Source: Fonsecaea monophora
Lineage: Eukaryota; Ascomycota; Eurotiomycetes; Chaetothyriales; Herpotrichiellaceae
DNA length: 64,000 nt
Direction: 5' to 3'
Assembly: GCF_001642475.1 (NCBI RefSeq)
Contig: NW_019173966.1
Span: 1-64,000, forward strand
Part shown: positions 1 to 10,209 of the stretch, piece after piece
Numbering within the stretch: the stretch's first letter is position 1
Layout: each line of letters opens with the position of its first letter
Program-made: the position numbers and the translations under genes
Notes under the pieces: generated by a model
Databases searched by the model: none
What the model was told of the DNA's origin: nothing
Seen by the model: the letters and a program-made list of their open reading frames with translations, nothing else

Positions 1-502
1 AATGTCTATATGCTCGCAGTCGATGTTAGTTGTTGTATGTCTGGTTTTTAGTCAATGAAACGTGGACTACTGAGATTTAACCAGATTAGATCGTGGGAAG
101 CGTCAGATTGGTATAAGGGACAGGTTCAAAAGTGTGAGTTGAATGACTTCCAACAAAACCTCTTACGGGCCAACATAAGAACCCAACCCTCGCTCCTTTT
201 TTGCTCCCTTTGCAGCTTGCTCACCCCCCACATTCTTTTGCTCTTTCTCTATTCTCTCAAGAGGAAACAAAAAAGGACAGTTTCGGTGCATCAATCATAC
301 GGAAAAGCCATCGTATTTCCTTGGGAGTTGATTCATTACTTGCCCTGGTGGACAACAATCCTTCTTCCATCGTCGTCGAGATACCAAGCCACGAACCACG
401 TACATCCTTTGACTTTGACTGCGTTTTCGGGTTCCCTCCCTCTTTGCATTTCTCGGTTCAAACCTTCGCACGCCTTGACCATACAAGACAAGTCTCCTGA
501 AA
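1..502. other. 5' region of arginase gene; no gene seen
   Basis: The stretch holds overlapping open frames on both strands but none looks like a protein. The part from about 190 to 500 is pyrimidine-rich on the plus strand (runs of ct and tc), as usual for a fungal promoter and 5' leader, and it leads straight into the arginase ATG at 503. Confidence 0.5.
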
Positions 503-1585
503 ATGCAGCCAAAAGCCCCCGAGAAGTCTTCTCCGAACGGCCACACTCACAACCAGACGAACGGCTCCTCATCCACCCACGAGTCCTCAAACAACGGGTA
601 CGACATGAACTCCCCCTCGACGATCCGTCAGAAATTCCTCCCTCACCCTTCCGACCTGGGCGTGGTGCTCGTCGGCTTTTCTGGCGGGCAGTGCAAAGAG
701 GGCGTGGACGCCGCTCCTACTGCGTTGGTCAGCGCGGGGCTGCTGGACCAGATCCGGGATGAGCTGGGATACACGCTTCATGGGGATAGTGAGGTGCACA
801 ATTTCAATGAAATCCGTCCCGCGTCCGACACGCCGTATAGAGGAATGAAGAACCCGCGCTCAGTCAGCGCCGTCACGCAGACGCTTGCAGGACAAGTTTA
901 TGAACAAGCTCGTCATGGAAGAATGGTCCTGACCCTTGGAGGCGACCACTCCATAGCCATCGGGACCATCGCGGGCACAGCCAAGGCCATTCGGGAACGG
1001 TACAACGGACGTAAAGAGATCGCCGTGATCTGGGTTGACGCCCACGCTGACATCAATACGCCCGAGACATCCGATTCAGGCAACATCCACGGCATGCCAG
1101 TCGCGTTTGTAACTGGTCTGGCCCACTCTGACGACAAGGACATCTTCGGCTGGTTACAAGAAGACCAAATGCTGTCGACCACCAAGCTTGTCTACATTGG
1201 ACTGCGGGATGTGGACAGAGGTGAAAAGAAAATCCTGCGTGACCACAGGATCAAGGCCTTTTCCATGCACGACATTGACCGTCACGGGATTGGGAGAGTG
1301 GTCGAAATGGCCCTGGCTCATATCGGGAACGACACTCCTATCCACCTCTCCTTCGATGTGGACGCCCTCGACCCGATGTGGGCTCCTAGCACGGGAACAC
1401 CGGTCAGAGGAGGCTTGACTTTGCGGGAAGGCGATTACATTGCCGAATGCGTCCATGAAACGGGGCAGTTGGTGGCTATGGATCTGGTCGAGGTGAATCC
1501 TGCATTGGACGTGGCTGGCGCAAGCGAGACGGTGAGGGCCGGCGTGAGTCTGGTGAGGTGCGCACTGGGTGACACCTTGCTGTGA
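503..1585 (+). CDS. Arginase
   Basis: Arginase hydrolyses L-arginine to ornithine and urea, a catabolic step in nitrogen use, using a binuclear manganese centre. It is a single exon of 360 aa. The three ureohydrolase metal-binding signatures are present and in order: GGDHS (residues 146-150), DAHAD (179-183) and SFDVDALDP (283-291). All expected His and Asp ligands are there. The first 45 or so residues are Ser/Asn/His-rich and low complexity and lie ahead of the conserved core; a later ATG at residue 35 (MNSPS) would give about the usual family length of 310-330 aa, so the start is uncertain. The core family assignment is firm. The gene stands alone, with no other arginine-catabolic gene next to it. 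Confidence 0.95.
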   Translation: MQPKAPEKSSPNGHTHNQTNGSSSTHESSNNGYDMNSPSTIRQKFLPHPSDLGVVLVGFSGGQCKEGVDAAPTALVSAGLLDQIRDELGYTLHGDSEVHNFNEIRPASDTPYRGMKNPRSVSAVTQTLAGQVYEQARHGRMVLTLGGDHSIAIGTIAGTAKAIRERYNGRKEIAVIWVDAHADINTPETSDSGNIHGMPVAFVTGLAHSDDKDIFGWLQEDQMLSTTKLVYIGLRDVDRGEKKILRDHRIKAFSMHDIDRHGIGRVVEMALAHIGNDTPIHLSFDVDALDPMWAPSTGTPVRGGLTLREGDYIAECVHETGQLVAMDLVEVNPALDVAGASETVRAGVSLVRCALGDTLL

Positions 1586-1899
1586 GAGAGTAACATAGAG
1601 ACCGACGGGGGATTCTAGCGAGGTTGGAGAGGGAGGCCCTACTTTACGTGGCAATATACAGCATTATCCGTAAAGTTTTCTCTTTCTCCTCTAAGTGTCT
1701 CTCTCTCTCTCTTCTCTGTAAATACCTATTCGATCGCGCGCGCCGCACGAACGGGATGACCCGAAATGAAATCTCGAACACGACAGAATATCGGAAGGAA
1801 AAACCAAGCAATATATGGGAAAGACTCGACTCAACAGAACGAACAGAACAGTATCGACGAAATGGGGAGCAAAGGAGATTGAGGGTCTTTGAGGACTTG

Positions 1900-1956
1900 T
1901 ATACATACATACCAACATACATACCAACATACATACCTACTTACATACCTACTTAG
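1900..1956. repeat. Tandem 12-bp repeat (acatacatacca type)
   Basis: Four to five degenerate copies of a 12-bp unit built from catacatacc(a/t)a follow one another, itself made of a 4-bp cata subunit. The last copies change to cttacatacct. This is a short minisatellite in a 3' intergenic region. Confidence 0.85.
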
Positions 1957-2164
1957 GTACCCAAAGAAGGAGAGATTTGTAGAGTACCACACCCACATAT
2001 ATATGTACGAGGTATATCGGAGACAAAAGAGACAAAGGAGACAATAGCTGATATTAATGGAATGTTCATTCTGATTCTTATTCCCATTCCCGTTCCCATT
2101 TCTCATGGAGCATTCAATTATACGATATGGATATGGGAAATGGATGGGTCATTCATGCGTGATT

Positions 2165-2197
2165 GTCGTTGTTGTTGTTGTTGTCGTCGTTGTTGCT
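2165..2197. repeat. GTT/GTC trinucleotide microsatellite
   Basis: About ten imperfect units of gtt with interspersed gtc units are visible. It is outside any gene. Confidence 0.8.
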
Positions 2198-2293
2198 ATT
2201 TGCTATCCTTTGCATTGATTCATTCTGATGTTGACTCTTGAGTGACCCTTCCCCAGCTACTCACCCGACCTGGCGTCTTGTCCTCTCGTTATC

Positions 2294-2331
2294 TAGGTAG
2301 GAAGGTAGGGAGGTAGTAGGGAGGTAGGCAT
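2294..2331. repeat. GGTAG-rich short repeat
   Basis: Irregular copies of aggta / ggtaggga follow one another. A similar purine-rich ggtagg tract recurs near 45380. Confidence 0.7.
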
Positions 2332-2453
2332 GTCATTGTCCCTCTTCTCGCAAAATGCCATACATAAAATCCATCATTATACAATCCGCTACAAACGCCA
2401 CACTTGTGAAACCCGACGCATCTCTCCCTCTCCACCCTCTTCCTTACCTACTC

Positions 2454-4337
2454 TCATGCCCTCCTCGTCTCGAAACACAAGTTCAAAGGCGCCAACCCGA
2501 GGGTGAAGTGGTCCTTTGTCCTCGTCAGGAGTCCCTCCCCGGTCTCCCCGTCGGCGAGTCTGACGTCGAACTTGCGGATGATGTTGGTCGTCAGGAGGCG
2601 GATCTCCATGTACGCCAGGTTCTTGCCGATGCAGTTGTAGGGGCCGGTGGAGAAGGGCTGGAACGCGTCCTTGTTGGGCATGAGCTCTGGGCGCGAGAAG
2701 TGGCGCTCGGGAATGAATTCAAGGGGCGAGGGGTAGAGGTCCGGGTCTATCGTGGACATCAAACGGTTAGTATATAGCGAGGGTATGAAGGGAGTATTTG
2801 AATCTGGACATGGTGTACGGTGGACAGGGATAGAGAATCAAGAAATAACAAAACAGGACACAGACAGGAGAGAACCTCAAAGCAGTTCATGGCTCGATGG
2901 GAACTTGTAACAAAAAAAGTCGAAACTCACCTCTTCCCATGACATATTGCGGCATCTGCACCACCGTGTCTCCAGGGATATACACACCACCAATCTCCAC
3001 CCCCTCCTTTGGTGTTTTTCGAAACACTCCACTCGGTACAGGCGGGTGAAGTCTCAAGGTCTCGTTGATCGCTCCGTTCAACAGCGGGGCGTCCTGGATC
3101 TTTTGCGAGTCGATCTTCTCGTCGGGCTTCACCAACCCATCCAGCTCTTTTCTCAATCGCTCGAGAAGGCCCTTTTCCGTGGCAATGTGGTAGAACAAGT
3201 GCACCAGGGTAGCTGCCGTCGTGTCCGAACCAGCGACGATGATCAGTCGACTGTCGCCCTGCAACATGGGCAGCTGGGCCTTTTGCGCTGCTGGATCCGA
3301 CTTGATAAAATGCTCGACCAATGTATGTGCAATGTCCGGGTTCTCTAACTTGCCTTGCATCTTGATCCGCTTGTCAAGTTGTTCAGCACAGTAACTGACG
3401 AAGCGGAAGTGATCTGCAGCTGCGCCGGGAATGGCTACGAGGAGCCGAAACAACCAGGGTGGCAGACCCAAGCCGAGATGGTCCATTCCATCATTGAGCA
3501 GCTTGATGGCCCAGTGCATCTCCCCAGATTCGAGACACTGGTTGTCCGCACCGAAGGCGAGATCGCCCATCACATCGAACGAGTACAGATTGAACCATTT
3601 CGACACGTCCATGGCACCGCCTACAGACGTAATGTCAATTGGACCCAGGTTGGAACGGGGCACCAAAAAGGAGTAAATTACTTACCTTTTGACTCTTCGA
3701 CCTTGCGGAGAAGCAGGTCGTTATACTTCTGCACCCGATTTTCGTAACCCCGAAGAGCCTTGTCACTGAATGCAGGGCTCCAGATCCGTCTCCGCCGATC
3801 ATGCTGCGCTCGGTCCCGGCACGTGTGCATTGAAATGAACGGAAGATCCTGTCCATACCATGCGCTTTTGGTGCATTTGGATTTGACGCCATTGATGACT
3901 TCGACGCCATCAGGGTGTGCGACAGAGATGCCGTTGGGGTCGAGGCGCACGAATTTGCCATACTTCTGGTGCATGGCAAGCAGATGTTGATACGTATTTC
4001 TCTTGCTCGCAACGCGGAAGGCGAGATCGAATCTGGACAACCGCGCCCAGAATGGACCCGGGATCTTGTTCAGCGGATTGAAGAAGAGCCGATAAACGAT
4101 CAGGCTGGTGTAGATGCCGGCCAGATACAGCGACGCATATTTGGCGGTGAATGCAATGGCCTCTGTGGTCGGGATATTGCCATAGTGCGATCTAGCCACA
4201 CTCGCGACAATGCATCCAAGAAGAAATGCTTGGAGGTAGCGTGTAGGGTACAGACAGCGTTCGCCCACTTTGAAGAAGAAGAGGTGAGTTGCCACGCCTG
4301 CCGAAACGACGGCCCAGGGTAAGTAGGTTAGCGACAT
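2454..4337 (-). CDS. Cytochrome P450 monooxygenase, microsomal
   Basis: Three exons: 3686-4337, 2931-3620, 2454-2746, phases joining cleanly to 544 aa. The N-terminus has several hydrophobic stretches typical of ER membrane anchoring. Class hallmarks are all present: the proline-rich hinge NKIPGPFW, the I-helix oxygen-binding motif AGSDTT (residues 347-352), the K-helix ExxR as ETLR (404-407), the PERF-like segment FIPERHF (458-464), and the heme loop PFSTGPYNCIG with Cys486 as the thiolate ligand. Intron 2 has a clear branch site (tactaac) before its acceptor. It resembles fungal benzoate-hydroxylase or tryprostatin-B-6-hydroxylase-type P450s, which is a family-level impression. Substrate unknown. 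No PKS, NRPS or other tailoring gene is adjacent, so a xenobiotic or housekeeping oxidation is as likely as secondary metabolism. Confidence 0.93.
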
Positions 4338-5331
4338 GGTGCAACGAGGCAGTGTGACAATCAGGCAGAGAGAGAAAGGTGGAAAAGCATGGGATGAGAT
4401 GTATTAGACTAGGTCGGTGCTGTACTTATGTGCCTTCTTGCACGTCCTAAACCCAGGGCATGCGAAATGTAAGAAGTGGAACAGTATCGAATCGACTTCC
4501 CGTTGATCTTGTCGATGACCTTCCAGCCAGAGAATTCTAATCACGTATTCGCATCGATCTGATTGGAGAACGACCAGAGGCAACACATTGTCCCGGCCCA
4601 TGTCGTATAACGAGCGGCCAGCTTTGGGGAGGCGTTCCTCTAGAGAATCGAGTGGGTCGGGGGTAATAATACTCCGTACTTGGGCTCCATATTTTGTGCT
4701 GAAATGCGGGGAGACTTGAAGTTTCTGTGGACCCCAGCACGTCGAGGTCCTCGAGTCAAGCTGACTCGACCAGGTCGACAGAGATATTGTCCAGGCAATA
4801 CGCCGCCATTGCATTCGTAAAGACACCTAGGTACCGTAGCTGGTTGTCTGAAGGTGCCGTCACGTAATGAACGGGAGATAAAGGCTGTCATGATGGTGGC
4901 TTTGTGGACACCTCATCTTACTGGCACTTCGCCGTATGCTCAGAACGGGTTATAGGTGGGATCAAGAGGTTGTATGTCAGCAAAACACCACTCATTCTGT
5001 GAACTCGAGCCTGAGTCGAAGTCGCTGAGCAAGACTTTTTCTTGTGGCCATGTCTCTTATCATAAGTTGGTGCTTACTCTGAGCCCAGTGAGTACAAGCA
5101 TACCTCGAGCCTGAAAGAGTGCTGGAGTCATCCGCCGAGGGTCTTGTGCGATGGCAATATGCGCCCGGTAAACCAGGAAACGAAGACAAGCTAGAACAGG
5201 CCCGAGCATGTAATACGGACCCTGCCGTTATACTTGATGGCGTGGGTTGTATCCCCTTTCCTGGGCGATCCGTCGAGGGACCCTGTCGCTGAACACAAAG
5301 ACCTAAGCGTTGTTCCCTGCTGCTTTCGGCA
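4338..5331. other. Intergenic between P450 start and GatB stop
   Basis: About 1 kb upstream of the P450 on the same strand as GatB. Minus-strand open frames of 60-140 codons overlap here, but they overlap each other in different frames and show no recognisable domain. One copy of the nonamer tactccgta is at 4670-4678. I see no convincing gene. Confidence 0.45.
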
Positions 5332-7138
5332 TCATCCGCTGCTGCCCAAGATCAGCTGGCGGAGTGTTTTTTCAGCCTCCGGGGCGCGCATATCGCCCTT
5401 TCGGGGGTGTCTCATCATTTGCCCCATGAGGAACTGCATTTTCCCGAGTTTGCCCTTTTCGACAATATCTTTGACATGCTGGGGGAACTTGTCGATGATT
5501 TCTCGTGCGATTGCTTGGTAAGTATCAGTCGACATCTCCGAGAAGCCCAGGCCTTCTTGTCTGATGATTTGTGAGACAGGTCGTTTGTCACCATTATAGA
5601 TGAGCTTGAGAATATGTTTAGCCGAACTGCCTGTAACCTGGTTGTCTTTCAAGCGATAGATTATTTCAGCCATCGATTTGGAGGAAACCAGGTTGTCACT
5701 CCATTGTTTTTCTTCGGTGGAAAGCAGAGCACCCAGTTCATGCAACACCCAATTTCCCACCGTCTTTCCATGATCCTTTGGCGTTGTTGTGAAGCGGCTG
5801 CTTGACACCAGCTCATCGACAATGTCTTGAAAATAGAGTAATCTCTCGCCGTCATCGAGCGAAACCAAAGTCACCGCATCCGTGAAACTGAGGCCATACT
5901 TTTGGACTAGCATCGCTACTAATTCGCTCGCCGTTGGAGGTAGAGTCTTCTCAATCCAAGAGATCAAGTCACGATCGATGTAGAGAGGAGGGATATCCGC
6001 ATCGGGCATATATCGATAGTCCACCTCGCCCTCTTTTCCTCGAAGTCTTCTTGTCTCATTGGGGGTCGTCATGGACCAGCCCCTGGTCTCGCCCTGAACC
6101 ACCCCGCCGGATTCGAGGATTTGAATCTGACGGTCTCTTTCCGCCTTGATTGCATCTTCGATGCCTTTGAAGGTGCTGAGATTTTTGATTTCTGTACGTT
6201 GACCGAGGCCTGTCACGCCGCTATAGGCAAATAAGCCCTCCTCAGCGCCTCGACGACGGACGGAGACATTGACATCAGCCCTGAGGCCGCCTTGTTCCAT
6301 GCCGGTTGTGACAGCGTCAACAGCGTAAAGGATCGACTGAATTTTCTTGACGTAGATGGCTGCATCCCGAGGAGAGTGTATGTCGGGTAACGAAATTATC
6401 TCGATCAGCGCTTGGCCACAACGGTTGAAGTCTATCAGTGCCGTGTTGATATCATCTTCCTGCGTTCTAGCTGTGTCCTGTTCCAATTGCACCTGTTTTA
6501 TATTCACCGTGACCGAGCGACCTTCCTCCAGCCCATCTTCGGTGGCTAACACAACACGACCGTTCTTCGCAAAGGGGTGGTAATATTGAGTGATCTGATA
6601 GCCCGCGGGCTGATCGTGGTAGAAATAATGTTTGCGATCGAAGTTGCTGACTGGCTCAATCGTACACCCGAGAGCGGTAGCCGCACGAAGGGCTGGCAAG
6701 ATGACAGCCGGCTGGAGGACTGGGAGACTACCAGGCAAGGCGATGTCGAAAGGAGCAATTTGACTGTTTGGAACCGTAGTCGGCGCCGTTATACCAGCTA
6801 CCCAGTCTCAGAGCAATACCTAGACAGAGAGAGAGGGGGGTCTTACGCGAGAAAAGCTTGCGAGAGGCATTGAGCTGGGCATGGATTTCAATGCCTACTG
6901 TCAATTCCCAATTTTCCAGCAAATCCGGACTCTCAGCCGCTGCCGGAGCTAGTGGGAGCGTTCGCACTGCTTTTGCAGCATCTTTGAGCTGCTTCCGAAG
7001 AGGACTTTGGTCCTGCTGCAACGATCGGGGCTTTGAATGGAAACTGCGAAAAAGTGATTGACAATCAGAGGGACCGTTGGCAGTCAGGAGGCGAACTGGG
7101 AGCCGCTGTCGAGTCCATCTCAACCACCTTTGGTGCAT
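5332..7138 (-). CDS. Glutamyl-tRNA(Gln) amidotransferase subunit B, mitochondrial
   Basis: Two exons: 6847-7138 and 5332-6797, joined across a 49-nt intron, 585 aa. GatB with its partners converts mischarged Glu-tRNA(Gln) to Gln-tRNA(Gln) in mitochondria, which lack a direct glutaminyl-tRNA synthetase. The first ~50 residues are rich in Arg, Gln and Ser and almost free of acidic residues, a typical mitochondrial presequence. The catalytic domain follows with the signature VGIEIHAQL, then KLFSP, PNSQIAPFDIALPG across the splice, and a YRYMPD(A)DIPP segment. The C-terminal part (about residues 430-585) is the YqeY-like tRNA-binding tail. I used the first real ATG (7138); the longer open frame begins with TTG. 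The yeast orthologue is PET112. Confidence 0.93.
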
Positions 7139-7647
7139 AGGCTTTCGAGGGGCACCAACACGAGTGTTAGAGAAGGTGTAAACAAGAGTCAATGGAGTCT
7201 GTTATCGATCAGTGTCGATTTGTCGCAACCAAGCAGCAAGCCAGATAAAGTGCCGCGGGTGATTCTTCACTCCACCGTACCGGGTCTGCACCGGATACCC
7301 GGACAAACAGATTCTCCGAGAGTCCACGAAGTTCCGATCCCATCAAAAGTCAATCAGACTCGTTTTGATCGTCATTGTGGGATTTTCTGGTGGCGTTCGC
7401 ACAAGTGTTTGCTTTGACGATTCATTCTCCCTTCAGGTTTCAGAGATACCAATATCAGAATGTTTTTAGAGCAGGGATTGTCTTTCAAACGGTGGGCATC
7501 GCTAGCCTCGCCGTCCACCGGCTAGTCGCATTGCTCATCCACAGACCGCACTCGGGGCCAACACCCCTATTCCGACTTTTATGTGCTGGACAACCTTTCG
7601 ATACACTCTTATTGGGACCCTCAAAATGAGCTTGTGAGATTTGGACC
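7139..7647. promoter_or_regulatory. Divergent intergenic region, GatB / hydrolase-phosphatase
   Basis: 509 bp lie between the GatB start (minus) and the hydrolase-phosphatase start (plus), so both promoters must sit here. I see no distinct motif beyond short pyrimidine runs. Confidence 0.4.
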
Positions 7648-9648
7648 ATGAGTCTCAATATTTTGCGGCTGCCGGGGAGCCGCCAGTTTCCCCAAGAGTT
7701 ATGGGGTCGCCCGACAATGAAGCCTTGGATGCTAGCGATTAACACTGCTCTAGGCTTATTTGTGGGCTTTGGTCTGCTGTATATTGCAAGGTCATATCTC
7801 CCCTCGAGCAAGGCTTCCAAGACGGAGGAGGAGGAGTCGGCCGCTGTAACTGACAATGATCACTCCGTGCTCAAGAACCATTCATATGTCCAGTCATATA
7901 AAACCAAGCACGCCGAGTACCCGTCAATAAGGACGTTTTATCATCCTCATCCACATGCCGAAAAGCTCCAAGCTATCGCAGATCTACCTCTACTCGTCTT
8001 CATTCATGGATTGGGTGGCTCTTTACCTCAGTTTGCGCCGCTGCTCGGAAGCTTGGTCAATATAGCTCCCTGTTTCGGCATTGATTTGCCAGGGCATGGC
8101 ATGTCCAAATTCTCGCCGAAGGACTATGGTGCCTATACCATTTCTGCATTCTGCGAGCTCTGGCAGACGGCCATTCGAGATATTTGTGAACAGCACGGAC
8201 ATAAAAAAGTGGTGTTTATTTGCCACAGCATGGGTTGCTCCCTCGCTGCAGTGCTAGCAACGTCTCCTTCATTCCCATTGCGTGTAGAAGGGTTTGTTGG
8301 TATTTGTCCCAAGGCTACTCCACCCTCGCCGTCTGAGACAACTTCGGCAAGGCGGTTCTTAGCTCTCCCGGACATAGCACTCAATATACTGAGAGCCCTG
8401 GACCGAAGAGGGGGCGTCAACTCTCGAAGTGTTGAAAGAATGGCCGGAAAGGCGGCTGGAATAGACCTTCGCCGCCTCCAGTTGGCGTTCAACAAGGACT
8501 TCAAAACACCGGTCTGGAAACGCTCTGCGTTGGGCTGTCTGCCACAGTACGACTCCGCAGGGAAACCGATAGGCGGTCTGCCTGGGAAGAACACCTGGGC
8601 AAGAATCCAGGTGCCTCTGTTCCTTATTGCTGGAGAGGCAGATACCGTCACAAAGCCCGCCGAGCTCACAAACATTGTTTCTTTCCTGAAGAAGCCCCCA
8701 GTCGGTGAGCAGAGCAAAGGGGGTCCTGAGAGCACAACCCTACCTACCGACGCCACTGATTCAGAGCGCACGATCGCAAACGCCTCGAGTGAGGGCAAAC
8801 CCGACCCGATGGCGGATGAACGCCAATTCGGCACCCTTCCCTCAACAAGCGAGATGTCCAGCCACAACTCGAAGATTGTCAAGACAGCAATCCTGCCTTC
8901 TCCCGCAGCTCACGCCTTGATGTACGACCACTCGACCTACCGGACGGTGGCGGGCTTGATCGAAGACTTCCTGGCGCGCTACGTCTCCCCAGAACTTTCG
9001 CTGGGCTGGCAGCTCCAGCAACTGACCACCTCGGGCAAATGGGACGTGAAGAACCTGGAGAAGTGGAAAAAGGTGCTGCCCGTGTCGGGCGCCATCGGGC
9101 ACCCTCCCGCGTCTGGCATCTTCCGGGCCATGAAGACGCTGCGGGAGCAGGACGAGGTGCACACGCCGTCGGTGTTTGTGCGGAAGTGGAGCGACCAGAT
9201 CTTCGCCGTCGTCGACATCTCGCACGACTCGCCCGTCTACGACACCAAGGCCCTCGAGCGCGGCGGCATCCAGTACCACAAGTTCCCGACCGTGAGCAAA
9301 GTTCCCCCCACGGCGGTCGAGGTCGCCGACTTCATCGCCCTGGTCGACCGCCTGCGCCTCGAGGACCCCCACACCGTCGAGGGCAAGACCATCGGCGTCC
9401 ACTGCCACTACGGCTACAACCGCACGGGCTTCTTCATCTGCTGCTACTTGATCGAGAGGCTGGGCTACCGGCCACAAGACGCGATCGAGGAGTTTGCCGC
9501 ACAGAAACCCCCGGGCATCAAACACGAGCACTTCATCGACACCATGTTTATGCGGTATCATGTGGGCCTGAAGAAGGCGCCCACCTTCGTCGACACCAGA
9601 CAGGGCTCCATATCAGGGGTAGAATCGGTGCAGTCGATAGATTCATAG
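7648..9648 (+). CDS. Alpha/beta-hydrolase fused to dual-specificity-type phosphatase
   Basis: A single 666-aa exon encodes two enzymes. Residues ~28-48 form one hydrophobic membrane segment, so the protein is probably membrane-anchored with the rest on one side. Residues ~110-440 are an alpha/beta-hydrolase: oxyanion-loop FIHGLGGS, then DLPGHGMS, then the nucleophile elbow CHSMG with Ser194. Position 192 is Cys where most of the family has Gly. The late part of this fold carries AGEADT (acid) and SPAAHALMYD (His). A low-complexity Ser/Thr/Pro insert lies at about 355-405. Residues ~480-640 are a cysteine phosphatase of the dual-specificity / RNA-triphosphatase kind, with P-loop HCHYGYNRTG (Cys586, Arg592). 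The second half is distinctly GC-richer (from about 9000). An in-frame ATG at 7717 is an alternative start. Substrates are unknown for both domains. Confidence 0.88.
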   Translation: MSLNILRLPGSRQFPQELWGRPTMKPWMLAINTALGLFVGFGLLYIARSYLPSSKASKTEEEESAAVTDNDHSVLKNHSYVQSYKTKHAEYPSIRTFYHPHPHAEKLQAIADLPLLVFIHGLGGSLPQFAPLLGSLVNIAPCFGIDLPGHGMSKFSPKDYGAYTISAFCELWQTAIRDICEQHGHKKVVFICHSMGCSLAAVLATSPSFPLRVEGFVGICPKATPPSPSETTSARRFLALPDIALNILRALDRRGGVNSRSVERMAGKAAGIDLRRLQLAFNKDFKTPVWKRSALGCLPQYDSAGKPIGGLPGKNTWARIQVPLFLIAGEADTVTKPAELTNIVSFLKKPPVGEQSKGGPESTTLPTDATDSERTIANASSEGKPDPMADERQFGTLPSTSEMSSHNSKIVKTAILPSPAAHALMYDHSTYRTVAGLIEDFLARYVSPELSLGWQLQQLTTSGKWDVKNLEKWKKVLPVSGAIGHPPASGIFRAMKTLREQDEVHTPSVFVRKWSDQIFAVVDISHDSPVYDTKALERGGIQYHKFPTVSKVPPTAVEVADFIALVDRLRLEDPHTVEGKTIGVHCHYGYNRTGFFICCYLIERLGYRPQDAIEEFAAQKPPGIKHEHFIDTMFMRYHVGLKKAPTFVDTRQGSISGVESVQSIDS

Positions 9649-10209
9649 AGCAGGGGTGTTATAAGGAAAAGGGGGGGGGATAAATGGGTGGCACGTTTCA
9701 TTAATCTCTCAAGCAATGGGATTCGTATTTGCGTTCTGCACGTTCATGTCCTTTGATATGGCTTCTTATAACCAAAGCGTTGCATTCATTCGCTGTCCAC
9801 TCGAGTCGACAAACCAAGCATTTGAGCGAAGGTGTCTCGTCTTGTCCACAGTATCTAGGCCACCAAAACTTCCTCCACTCCAGCGAGCTCCTACATAGAA
9901 CAATTCCGGACATGTGCTCTCTGTTGACAAGGACTCTTCGCTCTCATCCAAGCTAATCCCGTGCTGAGCTTTGCTTGTCGATCCCACCCAGCCCCAATTG
10001 TTTTCATAAGGACCAAGTCTTCCAGCAAGACTGCTTCGAAGCCTTGAGCAAGGTTCTTCTTGATAGCAGACCCTGTCTCTCTCTCTCTCCATAAGACCGC
10101 CTGAAGGCAGGTAAATCATCTGCATGCGAGAACAAGTATTGGTATCGGTTGCTGAACATATCGACAAAAGTGTCGTGTCGCGCTGTTTCCAACTCATCAT
10201 AATTTGGCG
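9649..10209. other. Convergent 3' region, hydrolase-phosphatase / Kap120
   Basis: 561 bp hold both 3' UTRs. A short GA repeat (agagagagagag type on the minus strand) is near 10077-10090. No gene is apparent; frames up to 144 codons on the minus strand show no family features. Confidence 0.45.

Larger units (their letters stand above)
1586..2453. other. Intergenic, convergent 3' ends, with simple repeats
   Basis: This lies between the arginase stop and the P450 stop. It contains three low-complexity tracts listed separately, and otherwise no coding or RNA signal that I can support. Short reading frames here are made mostly of the repeats. Confidence 0.5.

Noticed and set aside
2454..2762. P450 last exon starting at Met 2762
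   Set aside because: The acceptor ...acgatag at 2747-2748 gives a phase-consistent splice that continues MGRDPDLYP, so translation from an internal Met is not the natural start.
4404..4826. 140-codon minus-strand frame upstream of the P450 with a faint ankyrin-like look
   Set aside because: It overlaps other frames, has no repeat periodicity that holds beyond one unit, starts without a clear leader and lies in a promoter-length interval.
8842..9561. 239-codon minus-strand frame and a 214-codon plus frame inside the phosphatase half
   Set aside because: Both are shadows of the GC-rich coding sequence; their compositions (Arg/Gly/His-rich runs) follow from codon bias of the real frame.
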